Both the position numbers and the translations under genes were made by a program. A stretch of DNA of 64,000 nt from Zestosphaera sp. (lineage in GTDB: Archaea > Thermoproteota > Thermoprotei_A > Sulfolobales > NBVN01). The stretch spans positions 174,678-238,677 of the forward strand of contig JAVYVJ010000003.1 of assembly GCA_038727705.1 (NCBI GenBank), given 5' to 3'. The notes under the pieces are model-generated. The model was not told the origin of the DNA and ran no database searches. It saw nothing but the letters and a program-made list of their open reading frames with translations. This document shows, piece by piece, positions 8,237-18,292 of this stretch (position 1 is the first letter of the stretch; every line of letters begins with the position of its first letter).

Positions 8237-10909
8237 TTGAGCTGGCATGCGATGGAGGTTGCGGAGGTTCTGAAGGAGTTAGGTAGCGGCTATGAGGGCC
8301 TCACATCGACGGAGGCTGCTAGAAGACTCTCAATTCACGGACGTAACGAGCTCATTAGCAAACCTAGATCCTCCATCTCTATATTCCTGAAACAGTTCAC
8401 CAACTTCCTAATATTGGTTCTCTTAGCAGCCACGCTAGTCTCAATCTTTTTAGGGGAGGTCATAGATGCTCTGGCAATCCTGACTATAGTGCTTGTGATG
8501 GGTTTCTCAGGCTTTATACAGGAGTTCAGAGCGGAGAAGGCTATCGAAGCGTTGAAGAAGTTGGTAGTGTCTGAAGTCAAGGTCGTCAGAGACGGTGAAA
8601 TCAAGGTCATTCCATCAACGGAGTTGGTGCCCGGCGACGTGATCCTCCTCGGCGAAGGCGATAAGGTGCCCGCCGACGTCAGGCTCATAGAGTCAATTGA
8701 GTTAAGAGTGGATGAGTCACCTCTGACAGGTGAGTCTGAGCCGGTTCCGAAGGAACACACGACGCCGCTCCCTCCGAATACGGAACTACCCTCAAGGACT
8801 AACATGCTCTTCATGGGCACGTACATATATTCAGGTAAATGTAGAGGGGTCGTTGTCGCCACAGGCTCTAAAACGGAGTTAGGCAAGATAGCTGTTAAGC
8901 TGGGCGAGATCAAGGAGAAGAGAACCTTACTTGAGGTGGAGTTGGACAGGCTTGGAAGAAGACTCGGCGCTGTGATTCTCTGCATAAGTGTTTTGGTATT
9001 CGTTATATCTTACCTAATTGTCAAGGAACCTGTGATTGAATCAATGCTCCTAGCGGTCGCATTAGCTGTGGCCGCCATACCGGAGGGTCTGCCGGCTATA
9101 GCGACATCCGTCCTTGCACTAGGTGCCTACAGAATGTCTGAACAAAAAATCATAGTGAGGGAGTTAGGGGCCATAGAAACCTTAGGTGCGTGTGATGTCG
9201 TAGCTTCAGATAAAACGGGGACGATAACCACGGGTGAGATGACTGTTAAGAAGGTGTGGCTGAGCAGAACGGAACTCGGCGTGAGTGGTCAGGGCTTCAA
9301 ACCTGAAGGTGAGGTATTGCTGCCTAGAGAGTTCAATCGCTCATTAACTAAAGAAGTCGAGATATTGGCTAATTACGTCGTCGCGCACGTTGGCGAGGAT
9401 GCGAGTGTATTCCGCGAAGGGGATACTTGGAAGATTAAGGGCTCACCAACCGAGGGTGCAGCACTAGTCTTCGCTTATAAAGTGCTTGGACATAAGGCGA
9501 GTGACGAGCTCGGGAAAAACTTAGAAACAGTTAAGACAATGCCCTTCGACAGGTTCCGAAAGAGGAAAACGACTATTCACAGACTTGATGGAGGAGAGTT
9601 CCTTGCCATATCTTCGGGTGCTCCGGAGGTCCTCCTAAGTTTGTCAAGATATCTGAGGGTTGAGGGTAACGTCGCCGAACTCGACGCCCAGCTCAGGGGT
9701 GAGGTAAGCAGGTATATAGAGACTATAGCTTCCCAGGGTTTCAGGACCTATGGCATCGCTTATAGAGTTATAGACTCCAGGACGCTCGACGCAGGGGCGG
9801 AGGTCATTGAGAACGACCTTGTTTTCTTTGCCGTTATGGGGATTATAGACCCTCCTAGGGAGGGGGTGAGGGAAGCCGTTGAGGAGTTGCGTCGGGCTGG
9901 CATAAAGACCATCATGATTACTGGAGATCATAAACTTACAGCGGAGGCGGTAGGTCGGTTAATAGGGCTTGATAAAGGCCTCATGCTTGAGGGTAAGGAA
10001 CTCGATTCTATGAGTGATGAAGAGTTGGAGAGAATCATTGATGATGTGGTGATTCTGGCCAGAGTAACTCCTGAGCATAAGAGGAGGGTCGTCAAGGCGC
10101 TTCAAGCGAGGGGGCATGTGGTCGCCATGACCGGTGACGGCGTTAATGACGCGCTGGCGTTGAAGGAGGCGAACCTGGGTATAGCTATGGGGATTAAAGG
10201 AACCGACGTCGCTAAGGAGGTCTCTAAACTCATCATTAAGGACGATAACTTCGTCACTATATCTGTTGCTGTTAAGGAGGGAAGAATAATATTTGAGAAT
10301 CTCAAGAAGCCTATAAACTACCTCCTGCCGGCAAACCTGGGCGAGATAGCCACCATTTTAGCCGCTGAATTATCTGCCCTGCCGTCACCGTTAACTCCAG
10401 CTCAACTACTCTGGATAAACGTGACTACGGACGCGTTACCGGCACTAGCGCTCAGCGCTGAACCACCAGAGCCGGATATAATGGACAGACCGCCTAGAAG
10501 AATGCATGAGGCGTTCCTAACCAACAGGAAGATTGCTTACTTCACACTATTAGGTGCCCTAATAGGAATCACCAACTTGCTGATATACCGATATGTCCTT
10601 ACATCCTATCTAGACATATCGCTGGCAAGGACTTCGACCTACCTAGCGATCGGGATGAGCGAATTTGGACGAGCACTGGTCTCCAGGTCAGAGACCAGAC
10701 ACTTCTGGTTTAGGCCCCATAACAAGTGGTTAATACCGGCCATCACTCTGTCGCTAGTGTTGCTTGCTTCGACGATATACATCCCGGCACTCTCCTCAAT
10801 CTTCAAAACAGTCGGTCTGTCGGTAGAGTTACTAGTTCTCGCCAGCGTAACATCGTTGCCAATACTAATCATAGATGAGCTGAGGAAGGAGTTGAGGAAG
10901 AGGATCTAA
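8237..10909 (+). CDS. P2-type (calcium-type) cation-transporting ATPase
   Basis: Full-length P-type ATPase of 890 residues. In order: N-terminal cation-ATPase domain (MSWHAMEVAEVLKEL), first helix pair, actuator domain with LTGES (~163-167), membrane segment with IPEGLPA (281-287), phosphorylation motif DKTGT with D325, nucleotide-binding domain, hinge GDGVNDALAL, and C-terminal helices with LLWINVTTDALPALAL. PEGLPA and the N-terminal domain place it with SERCA/PMR1-type Ca2+ pumps, but Mn2+ or other cations cannot be excluded. Start TTG 8237 is supported because the conserved N-terminal SWHAM begins exactly there. It appears to be transcribed alone. Confidence 0.94.
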   Translation: MSWHAMEVAEVLKELGSGYEGLTSTEAARRLSIHGRNELISKPRSSISIFLKQFTNFLILVLLAATLVSIFLGEVIDALAILTIVLVMGFSGFIQEFRAEKAIEALKKLVVSEVKVVRDGEIKVIPSTELVPGDVILLGEGDKVPADVRLIESIELRVDESPLTGESEPVPKEHTTPLPPNTELPSRTNMLFMGTYIYSGKCRGVVVATGSKTELGKIAVKLGEIKEKRTLLEVELDRLGRRLGAVILCISVLVFVISYLIVKEPVIESMLLAVALAVAAIPEGLPAIATSVLALGAYRMSEQKIIVRELGAIETLGACDVVASDKTGTITTGEMTVKKVWLSRTELGVSGQGFKPEGEVLLPREFNRSLTKEVEILANYVVAHVGEDASVFREGDTWKIKGSPTEGAALVFAYKVLGHKASDELGKNLETVKTMPFDRFRKRKTTIHRLDGGEFLAISSGAPEVLLSLSRYLRVEGNVAELDAQLRGEVSRYIETIASQGFRTYGIAYRVIDSRTLDAGAEVIENDLVFFAVMGIIDPPREGVREAVEELRRAGIKTIMITGDHKLTAEAVGRLIGLDKGLMLEGKELDSMSDEELERIIDDVVILARVTPEHKRRVVKALQARGHVVAMTGDGVNDALALKEANLGIAMGIKGTDVAKEVSKLIIKDDNFVTISVAVKEGRIIFENLKKPINYLLPANLGEIATILAAELSALPSPLTPAQLLWINVTTDALPALALSAEPPEPDIMDRPPRRMHEAFLTNRKIAYFTLLGALIGITNLLIYRYVLTSYLDISLARTSTYLAIGMSEFGRALVSRSETRHFWFRPHNKWLIPAITLSLVLLASTIYIPALSSIFKTVGLSVELLVLASVTSLPILIIDELRKELRKRI

Positions 10910-11025
10910 CTCGCTTTAACTGCTTGGTGGTAAACTCAATTGCGGTTAAAATGTAGTGTATACATGGTCAGTACTTCAAGCTTAAAGGTATAGTTAATTT
11001 CCTTATATTTTAGGGTAGGTGGGCT

Positions 11026-11859
11026 TTGAGGAGCAACGACGTACTAGGTCTAATCTTGACGTTCTCGACTCTAGGGGGACTGTTCAAGATCCTAGGAGGT
11101 CTGCTCTACGGCTCGAGGGCGGTCTTCGTCGATGCTTTAACCTCTATAGCCAACTTAATAGCTCTACTACTATCAATTAGGTTCTGGAGAAGTAGCTTAG
11201 AGCCTCCAGATGAGGATCATCATTTCGGGCACTACAAGCTAGCCTTCGGCGGCACTATATCAACTCTGATGGTTTATTCATTCGTCGCGGGCATAGCCAC
11301 TTTCAAGTTGCTAGACGTTGGAAGATATTCCGTCTCGCTGGGTGCTCCGCTAATGGCTTTACTGGGTGTTCTTTGCTACACTATTTCCGTACTGGTTTCG
11401 AAGAGATTCGGCAGCATATTCGTTCACTACTCAGCATTCACTGTCAGCGAGTTAATAGAGGGTGCAGTGGTGATTCTGTCCTCGCTGGGGGGCGCAATCC
11501 TGAGCTACCTGATAGACTACGGCGGTGCGGTAGTGCTTACAATCTACATACTCCACGAGCTGAAGGGGGTTTTTAACGAAGTTTTAGGTTACATCAGCGA
11601 CATAGCGCCTTCAGCAGAATTAATGGATCTAGTGAGGAAGGAGTTCGTGACGAACGGTCTCCACCTGAGTGAATTGCGCCTTAGGAGTGTGGACGGCAAG
11701 CATTATCAAGGTACCGCATCTGTGGTGGTGGAGTCTGAGGATGATATATCGCTCGTAAGTAGCAGAGTTGACAACGTCAAGAAGTTGTTAGGACGTCGTG
11801 GTATCGAGCTAGTTGTTGAGATTAAGCCGGAGGCATTAGGGCGGGAGTCGGGTGAGTGA
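11026..11859 (+). CDS. Cation diffusion facilitator (CDF) family exporter
   Basis: Divalent metal exporter of the CDF family: six hydrophobic helices, then a ~80-residue cytosolic domain. Family marks are FVDALTSIANLIALL in helix 2 and PPDEDHHFGHYKLAFGG after it, which carries the metal-contacting Asp and His residues. Start TTG 11026 follows TAGGTGGG and a TATA-like ccttatattt (about 10999-11008). The stop is 3 nt before folE, so the two are probably co-transcribed. The metal cannot be told from sequence; Zn, Mn, Fe and Co are all known in the family. Confidence 0.9.
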   Translation: MRSNDVLGLILTFSTLGGLFKILGGLLYGSRAVFVDALTSIANLIALLLSIRFWRSSLEPPDEDHHFGHYKLAFGGTISTLMVYSFVAGIATFKLLDVGRYSVSLGAPLMALLGVLCYTISVLVSKRFGSIFVHYSAFTVSELIEGAVVILSSLGGAILSYLIDYGGAVVLTIYILHELKGVFNEVLGYISDIAPSAELMDLVRKEFVTNGLHLSELRLRSVDGKHYQGTASVVVESEDDISLVSSRVDNVKKLLGRRGIELVVEIKPEALGRESGE

Positions 11860-11862
11860 CTT

Positions 11863-12489
11863 ATGGGAGTAAATGAAGATCTGAACTCAAGACGTGATGC
11901 GTTAAAGAGAGTCATAAGAGACTTTATTAAGCTCATCGGAGACGATCCTGAGCGCCCGGAACTAATGGAAACTCCTGAGAGGGTAGCTAGGATGTGGCTT
12001 GAAGAACTGGCTTCCGGATATGGTCAAGACCCAGATGAATACCTTAAATATTTCTACGTCAACTCTGTCGATTATGTGAGCGCCAGCCGACTGATTGCCG
12101 TGATGAACATACCGGTTAGATCTGTTTGTGAGCACCACCTGCTGCCGTTTTACGGATACGCCCACATTGCGTACATCCCGGGTAGCGAGGTTGTGGGTTT
12201 GAGTAAATTCGCGCGGATAGTTAACGTGTTTGCTAGAAGGCTTCAGCTTCAGGAGAGACTCACGGAGGAGATAGCCGACTACCTGAACAGGAAGCTCAAG
12301 ACCAGAGGACTTCTGGTGATTATCGAGGCGATGCACACGTGCGCCTTAGTCAGAGGGATTGAGGAACCATTAAGCATGATTACTTCCTCGACGAGGGGCG
12401 AGCTGACCACCGATAGAGAGCTGCGTGAGGAAGCCATTGAGTTAATAAACTCTAGGAGGATGCCTCCTAAAGGGTTACAGGCTTCCTGA
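11863..12489 (+). CDS. folE: GTP cyclohydrolase I (FolE type IA)
   Basis: Converts GTP to dihydroneopterin triphosphate, the first step to pterins and to deazapurine tRNA bases (archaeosine). The zinc ligands are in VCEHHLLPFYGYAHIAYIP and MHTCALVRG; GLSKFARIVNVFARRLQLQE and the C-terminal TSSTRGEL are also family-typical. Length 208 is normal. ATG 11863 lies 3 nt after the CDF stop. Many archaea use the unrelated MptA (FolE2), so the presence of FolE is noteworthy but not unique. The last 15 nt overlap tail to tail with the asparaginase gene. Confidence 0.94.
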   Translation: MGVNEDLNSRRDALKRVIRDFIKLIGDDPERPELMETPERVARMWLEELASGYGQDPDEYLKYFYVNSVDYVSASRLIAVMNIPVRSVCEHHLLPFYGYAHIAYIPGSEVVGLSKFARIVNVFARRLQLQERLTEEIADYLNRKLKTRGLLVIIEAMHTCALVRGIEEPLSMITSSTRGELTTDRELREEAIELINSRRMPPKGLQAS

Positions 12490-13410
12490 TCGTTTGAACC
12501 CGGTCAGCATCAATTCCTTTGACTCGACCTTAATATAACCCCACGGCATAGCCTGCGTGTTGTATGCCCCATACGGGTTTCCGTTACAGTCAAGCACTAT
12601 CAGGCCGGCTGTGTCTCTGCCGTAGAGTGACGTGTGATATTGGATTGCCATACCGGCTGCAGTATCCGCTAGGTACCCCTCGTTAATCAACTTTACCGCC
12701 CTATACGACAACATGCTCATCATTATGGTCTCCCCTATACCCGTAGCTACTGCAGCGCCGTACCTGTTAGCGAAGAACCCGGCGCCGGGAATGGCTGAGT
12801 CACCAACGCGTCCTGGGAACTTGAGGATCACGCCACCTGTTGATACTGCCGCAGCCAGCCTACCCTCACTATCTAGCGCAATCGCGCCTACAGTGTCGAC
12901 GTAGCCTAGCTCGCGAGCTAATTCAAGACTCTTTTTGAAGATGAGATCACCCGATTTAATCCTGCTTAGAGCCTCCTCGTATCGCCTTCTAGCTCTCTCA
13001 GAGGGACCTGGGTGTTGAGGTAGCTCTAGTCGTGCGGCTAGCTCGTCGGCAGCGCTTCCAGCAAGTAGAATGTGATCTGTCAGCTCAAGAACCTTACGGG
13101 CAAGTACTACCGGGTTCTTAGGGTACTTAACAGCGGCGACCGCCCCAGCCTTTCCGCTCCATCCATCCATGACTCCTGCATCCATCGAGATGTCCCCCCT
13201 TATATCGAGGACTGAACCCAATCCCGCGTTAAGGACGCCTGAATCCTCCAGCTTTACTGTGGCTTCAACGGCAGACTCGAGGGCTGATCCGCCCCTCTCC
13301 AACACTTCCGCGCCAGACGTTAAAGCGTCCGTAACCACTTTCTTAACCAGGGCCTCGTCGAGATATCTCCACGTACCGGCTCCGGCGTGAACAACCACCA
13401 CTCCCCTCAT
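12475..13410 (-). CDS. Plant-type (Ntn) L-asparaginase / isoaspartyl peptidase
   Basis: N-terminal-nucleophile hydrolase that self-cleaves before a Thr and hydrolyses asparagine or beta-aspartyl peptides. The start region MRGVVVVHAGAG and the cleavage/catalytic region GYVDTVGAIALD (Thr nucleophile) plus STGG are visible, as is GRVGDSAIPGAGFFA. Length about 311. ATG 13410 is preferred over the upstream in-frame TTG 13434 because the family starts at this conserved strand and the eight extra residues look non-homologous. It converges on folE with a 15-bp overlap. Role inferred: repair of isoaspartyl peptides or asparagine use. Confidence 0.92.
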   Translation of the reverse strand: MRGVVVVHAGAGTWRYLDEALVKKVVTDALTSGAEVLERGGSALESAVEATVKLEDSGVLNAGLGSVLDIRGDISMDAGVMDGWSGKAGAVAAVKYPKNPVVLARKVLELTDHILLAGSAADELAARLELPQHPGPSERARRRYEEALSRIKSGDLIFKKSLELARELGYVDTVGAIALDSEGRLAAAVSTGGVILKFPGRVGDSAIPGAGFFANRYGAAVATGIGETIMMSMLSYRAVKLINEGYLADTAAGMAIQYHTSLYGRDTAGLIVLDCNGNPYGAYNTQAMPWGYIKVESKELMLTGFKRSGSL

Positions 13411-13461
13411 GTGTTGGTCCCGAAAGAAAGACAATCCTTGTGGTAATAAGCTCTGCGGGGG

Positions 13462-14604
13462 TCATTCAAGGTCAAACTTGTTGAGCAACTCATAGTAAGC
13501 CCTGGTTTTACATATGTTGGGCGCGCCGCGCGGTCCAGGTCTCTTCATGTAGAATGCGTTGACCTCATAGACAGTGCCTCTCCAGCCCCTATCCACTGAG
13601 ATCTTTCCGAGTCTAATTAGGTCGCATAATATTCCTGCCAATGCGGGTGAGTCGTTTATCCTCGCATTAACGTATATGGAGTCCCTGAAGTCGTTGAAGC
13701 TTAAGTATTCTATGTGCATTGCAACATACTTCTTATCTCCTAAAGGCTCTAGGTAGCCAGTGGGTCTAATGTATGTAGGCACTTCATATCCTAGTATGTC
13801 CTTAACCATGCTGGACTTAGTTAGTTCCTTCATGCGGTTCCTGTCCTCCCTAGTTAACGCGTAGAAGTCCGTGTTACCGCCTATGTTGAACTGAACTATG
13901 AACTCAACGAGTCTGTTCCTCTGCGCCAGATGCTCGATTAGATCCGCCGTCAGAGGGGTGGCGCCGGTGGCTCCGTCATCGCCGAACACGGTAACTCCTG
14001 AGTCCTCTAGGATCTTAAGGAGTCCTGGATTATTGGCTACAGGTGTTGGTATCACGTTCACGAAAGCGGCCCTTCCCCTGCGTTTAGCGTATAGTGCAGT
14101 CACGTAGGCGTATGAGTGTGTGGCCGGCACATCGCCTGCCTCAAGCCTCTTAAGCGCTGTTGTCTCATCATCGTACTCCTCACCGTACTCCGTCGATATT
14201 ATGTTTACTATTACATCGGGACCCAGACCCATCCACTCTTCAAGTAATGTTCTCACGCCGTTAGCGTAGCCCATGATGTCGTCGAGTCCTTGGGCCTCAA
14301 CATCTAGTCCATCTGTTGAATTCCTCCTTAACCCCCTTCTAACAACTACGGTCTTGAGTTCTTCAGGGACTGGGTACTCATCTCCCATAACCTCCCTAGC
14401 CACATCATATAAAGTCTTACCAACTTTAGAGTTGTCAACATCGTAAACTCCTACGATCTCTATGTCCTCCACGTTATAGGGCAGTTTGTGCTTGGCTAGA
14501 GGTATGCCATAGGGTTTAATAAGGCCTTTCTTCAGTCTTGTCAAGCCTGTCGCTAGGTGAGCGGCGACATACCCAGAACCTAGCAACACTGCTCTAATTG
14601 CCAT
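13462..14604 (-). CDS. ino1: Myo-inositol-1-phosphate synthase
   Basis: NAD-dependent enzyme that makes L-myo-inositol-1-phosphate from glucose-6-phosphate, used for archaeal phosphoinositides and for di-inositol phosphate, a thermoprotectant. The NAD motif lies in VLLGSGYVAAHLATGL, followed by FGDDGATGATPLTADL, FNIGGNTDFYAL and SSMVKDILGY with the catalytic lysines. Around 380 residues, as in other archaeal enzymes. ATG 14604 is chosen because GGGGAT lies 6 nt before it; GTG 14616 is the alternative. The IMPase at 7337-8161 would dephosphorylate its product. The gene is divergent from valS. Confidence 0.94.
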   Translation of the reverse strand: MAIRAVLLGSGYVAAHLATGLTRLKKGLIKPYGIPLAKHKLPYNVEDIEIVGVYDVDNSKVGKTLYDVAREVMGDEYPVPEELKTVVVRRGLRRNSTDGLDVEAQGLDDIMGYANGVRTLLEEWMGLGPDVIVNIISTEYGEEYDDETTALKRLEAGDVPATHSYAYVTALYAKRRGRAAFVNVIPTPVANNPGLLKILEDSGVTVFGDDGATGATPLTADLIEHLAQRNRLVEFIVQFNIGGNTDFYALTREDRNRMKELTKSSMVKDILGYEVPTYIRPTGYLEPLGDKKYVAMHIEYLSFNDFRDSIYVNARINDSPALAGILCDLIRLGKISVDRGWRGTVYEVNAFYMKRPGPRGAPNICKTRAYYELLNKFDLE

Positions 14605-14733
14605 ATTTATCCCCACAAATATAGTTTCAGAGAAATTAAATCTTTCGGAACCGCATGTACCTGTAGCTCATCCACTGCGACTTCGATAGCAAAGTTAATA
14701 AAGTTCTACGTTTGTTCTGTTATAGGTGATTAA

Positions 14734-17178
14734 GTGACGCTGGAGCCGAAGGTTAGGATTAAGAGATGGGAACCCTCTGTAGAGGAGGAGCTGCTTAGGA
14801 AATGGATTGAGGAGGAGGTTAAGGAGCCTGAAATAGACTTCATCAGTGACGATAGCTACGTGGTTATAGACACCCCACCACCGTATCCTTCAGGCGAGTG
14901 GGGTGTTGGTCAAGCAGCCCATTACGCGCAAATAGACATGGTTGCTCGGGCTCTGAGAATCCTTGGCCATAAAGTCTTGCTACCTTTTTACGCGGATCGA
15001 AACGGACTACCGGCAGAGGTAGTTGTTGAGAGGAAATACGGGATCTCGGCACATGAGATTGCAAACACATCTGAAGGCAGACTTAAGTTCCTTGAGATGG
15101 TCAGCAGCGTGCTGGACGAGTACGAGTCCACCCTAGTAAGGACTTGGAGGAGATTGGGGTGTTCGTATCAGTACTGGACTGAAGGCACGGATTCACCTAA
15201 CTACAGGAGGTTGACGCAGGCAACGTTCATGGATATGTGGAGTAAGGGCCTCATATATGAGGCCGAGAGGCCTGTCATGTGGTGCCCTAGGTGCAGGACC
15301 TCCCTGGCTGAGGCGGAGATAGAGTTTAGGGAGGAGGAGGGGAAGCTCTACCACATAAAGTTCAGAGTTGCTGAAACAGGGGAGGATATAGTTATAGCGA
15401 CGACCAGACCTGAGTTGCTTAACGGGTGCGGTGCTGTGATATTCCATCCGGACGACTCCAGATATAAACACCTTGAAGGAAAACACGCGGTGGTGCCCCT
15501 CTATGATAACGAAGTGCCTATAATTGCGAGCACGTACGCCAACCCTGACTTCGGCACGGGCTTGGCTATGATGTGTTCCTACGGTGACACTAGAGATATA
15601 TGGTTCTTTAAAGAACAAGAGATCGCGCCGAGAATACTAATTAACCCGGACGGGACTATGAACGAAAAATCGGGCTTTCTCAAGGGGTTGACAATCAGGA
15701 AGGCTCGGGATGTCATAGCGGATGAGCTCAAGAAGAAGGACCATCTCCTGAAGGAGGAGTTCCTAAAACATGAGATCCCGGTATGTTGGAGATGCAAAAC
15801 ACCAGTAGAGTACATCCACGTTAAAGAGTTCTTCCTGAGGCAGATCGACTTCAAGGATGAGATCCTTAAGATAGGCAACATGATGTCTTTCAAACCTCCA
15901 GAGCATAAGATCAAGTTCGACAACTGGGTCAACTCGCTCAAGATGGATTGGCCTATCTCAAGGACCAGGTTCTACGGAACTGAAATACCTATATGGAGAT
16001 GTAGCAAATGCGGTCACATACTCCTCGGAAGGTATGGAGAGTATGTGAGACCTTGGATCGATCCGCCGCCGCACGATAAATGTCCTAACTGCGGGGCCTC
16101 TAAGGAACACCTACTAGGTGAGACCAGAACCTTTGACACTTGGTTCGACTCGTCCGTCAGCGTGCTCTATGTAACCAGGTGGCTCAACAATAAGGAGGCC
16201 GCTCTTAAAGCCTTGGATCACTCGCTGAGGCCGCAGGGATACGACATAATAAGGACATGGCTTTACTACTCCACGTTAAGAGTGTGGCTACTGGCGGGGA
16301 AACCCCCCTTCAAGTGGGTCAGGATATCCGGGATGGGCTTAGATCCTAAGGGGAGAGCCATGCATAAGTCGTTAGGGAATATAGTGCCACCGATGCCCTA
16401 CATAGAGAAGTATGGTGCTGACGCATTCAGGTATTGGGCGGCTGCGTCCGGAATGCTTGGTAGTGACTACAGATGGTCAGAAGGTCTAGTTAGGAGTGGT
16501 CAAGCGTTTGCAACAAAGTTAGTCAACATAGGCAGGTTCATTTCATTCTTCGATGAACCCCCGCTGGAGGATTCAGTGCTGAAGGAGGTGGATAGAGCTA
16601 TGATTAAATATGCGGTCTCCACAGTCAAGAGGGTTCTCGACCACTACAGAGAGCTTGACGTGTTCAGACCTATAAACGAGCTTTACACATTAGCGTGGGA
16701 TGTTTTCGCATCCAACTACTTGGAGATCGCTAAGATGAGGGCCTACGGGATGGGCAACTATGACGAGAGGTACGTGAACGGCGCTAGGTACACCCTTCAC
16801 AGAGTCTTTAAACTCATACTCAAGGCCCTACATCCAATCATGCCCTTCGTGACTGACTACCTATGGAGATGCATGTATTCTCCTAAAGGATTGAGGAACG
16901 TCACGATCACAGATGAGGACTTAAGCGTATTAGGCGGTGACGAGGTACTGATAGAGAACTTAATAAAAGTTAACTCGGCGATATGGAAGTATAAGAAGGA
17001 GAACAACATATCGTTTGCCGAACCACTGGAGGCCGCCCTATATCTCCCGCAGGAATGCGAGAAAATAGCCGATGAAATCAGAGACCTACATAAAGTCAGA
17101 ACTGTAGTGGTGGGTCTTCCTAAGGACGTCTCCAAAGCGATTAAGCTGGACGAGGGGATTTTCCTCATGCAAATGTGA
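14734..17178 (+). CDS. valS: Valyl-tRNA synthetase-like protein with degenerate signatures
   Basis: Class Ia aminoacyl-tRNA synthetase of 814 residues, closest in layout to archaeal ValRS. It has DTPPPYPSGEW at the N-terminus, CPRCRTSLAEAEIEF, a CP1 editing domain with ATTRPE and HPDDSRY, a zinc knuckle region (CSKCG, CPNCG), FDTWFDSSVSVLYVT and QGYDIIRTWLYYSTLR. The adenylate-binding signatures are unusual: the HIGH position reads GVGQ and the KMSKS loop reads AMHKS. The rest of the active site, anticodon-binding domain and length look intact, so it is probably the functional ValRS; a diverged paralogue with another job is possible. Start GTG 14734. Confidence 0.87.
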   Translation: MTLEPKVRIKRWEPSVEEELLRKWIEEEVKEPEIDFISDDSYVVIDTPPPYPSGEWGVGQAAHYAQIDMVARALRILGHKVLLPFYADRNGLPAEVVVERKYGISAHEIANTSEGRLKFLEMVSSVLDEYESTLVRTWRRLGCSYQYWTEGTDSPNYRRLTQATFMDMWSKGLIYEAERPVMWCPRCRTSLAEAEIEFREEEGKLYHIKFRVAETGEDIVIATTRPELLNGCGAVIFHPDDSRYKHLEGKHAVVPLYDNEVPIIASTYANPDFGTGLAMMCSYGDTRDIWFFKEQEIAPRILINPDGTMNEKSGFLKGLTIRKARDVIADELKKKDHLLKEEFLKHEIPVCWRCKTPVEYIHVKEFFLRQIDFKDEILKIGNMMSFKPPEHKIKFDNWVNSLKMDWPISRTRFYGTEIPIWRCSKCGHILLGRYGEYVRPWIDPPPHDKCPNCGASKEHLLGETRTFDTWFDSSVSVLYVTRWLNNKEAALKALDHSLRPQGYDIIRTWLYYSTLRVWLLAGKPPFKWVRISGMGLDPKGRAMHKSLGNIVPPMPYIEKYGADAFRYWAAASGMLGSDYRWSEGLVRSGQAFATKLVNIGRFISFFDEPPLEDSVLKEVDRAMIKYAVSTVKRVLDHYRELDVFRPINELYTLAWDVFASNYLEIAKMRAYGMGNYDERYVNGARYTLHRVFKLILKALHPIMPFVTDYLWRCMYSPKGLRNVTITDEDLSVLGGDEVLIENLIKVNSAIWKYKKENNISFAEPLEAALYLPQECEKIADEIRDLHKVRTVVVGLPKDVSKAIKLDEGIFLMQM

Positions 17179-17202
17179 TGACGTACGAACGGCAGGAGAA
17201 AC

Positions 17203-18243
17203 ATGCAAAAACAAACCCCAAGCAACTGTGATGAAGTAGGGTGCTGGGTCGGTAAACTCCCTAAGGGATGCGCTCAATGCATTAAAGGTTTGAAGAGCGT
17301 CTTCTTCGCCACCGGTATATGTGGTGAGAGATGTTTTTATTGTCCACTCTCAAGTCATAGAAAAGGTAGCGCGAGGAATTACATTAACGAGTCTTTGGTG
17401 AGAGATGAACGAGACATACTGCTGGAGATACTGGCGTCGAGCTCCAAAGGCGTAGGGGTAACGGGTGGCGATCCACTCATAGTGGCTGACTACGTTGCTG
17501 AAGTCATTAGACTGTTAAAGGATAACCTAGGTCGAAGGTTCCATGTACATCTATACACTACGGGGAAGCATCTCGACGAAAAAGTTATGAACACGTTAGT
17601 TAACGTAGGACTCGACGAGCTCAGAATCCACGTTACTGGAACACACTCCTGGGAGGCCTTAAGGATTGCACTAGACCACAACCTAGATGTTGGAATAGAG
17701 AATCCGGCCGTCCCAGATTTCGAGGGACTCAAAAACATGATTAGTGAAGGCGTTAAATTCGGTGTGGACTTCATAAATTTGAACGAGATGGAGGTAAGCG
17801 AGTCAAACTACTTAGGGATTATGAGTAAAGGTTTAAGGGTGAACAGTGATGGCCTAACGGTGGCCGGGTCAAGGGAGACGGCATTACGTGTTATGGCTTG
17901 GGTATTGGAGGAAGGCGTGCCAGTAAACATACACTATTGTCCGGCGAGGTTTAAAGACATGTACCAGTTCAGAAGAAGGTTGATTAGAAGATTCAGGGCG
18001 GTCAGGATGCCTTACGAAACCCTCAGCATAGAGGGTACCGTCAAATGGGTTGAGGTACCCTATAGCGAGAGCGAGTCCCTCAGAAGGCTCATCCTCTCAG
18101 GACTTGCGGTCCGGCGAGGAAACACAGTCTACGCAAGTGTTAAAGCTACCAAGTACTGGCGTGCAAACCTGCCTAACAATTGCAGGGTCGTTGAGGCTTA
18201 TCCAACAACACCCAGGAGAATCCTCAACACGTGCGAGATATAA
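17203..18243 (+). CDS. Radical SAM protein, COG2108-like (PflA-related)
   Basis: Radical SAM enzyme with the cluster motif CGERCFYCP (CxxxCxxC) near residue 45 and, just before it, GCWVGKLPKGCAQCIKG, an extra three-cysteine stretch typical of the uncharacterised archaeal family related to pyruvate-formate-lyase activase (COG2108). A GGDP motif (VTGGDPL) follows as the SAM-contact equivalent of GGEP. Length 346. The substrate is unknown. It starts at ATG 17203, 24 nt after valS, and may share its transcript. The C-terminal ~90 residues form a small domain of unknown role. Confidence 0.85.
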   Translation: MQKQTPSNCDEVGCWVGKLPKGCAQCIKGLKSVFFATGICGERCFYCPLSSHRKGSARNYINESLVRDERDILLEILASSSKGVGVTGGDPLIVADYVAEVIRLLKDNLGRRFHVHLYTTGKHLDEKVMNTLVNVGLDELRIHVTGTHSWEALRIALDHNLDVGIENPAVPDFEGLKNMISEGVKFGVDFINLNEMEVSESNYLGIMSKGLRVNSDGLTVAGSRETALRVMAWVLEEGVPVNIHYCPARFKDMYQFRRRLIRRFRAVRMPYETLSIEGTVKWVEVPYSESESLRRLILSGLAVRRGNTVYASVKATKYWRANLPNNCRVVEAYPTTPRRILNTCEI

Positions 18244-18292
18244 CGTAACCTTAACTATGGAGAAGTTCTTGCTTAGAGGTTTAGTGAAGTGT

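Noticed and set aside
8335..8985. Long antisense open frame (216 codons) in the P-type ATPase gene
   Set aside because: It is the mirror of a strongly conserved coding region, with Ser/Thr-rich low-information sequence and no family match.
11373..11576. Alternative frame within the CDF exporter gene
   Set aside because: It is fully inside conserved CDF coding sequence and encodes a His/Arg/Ser mixture without features.
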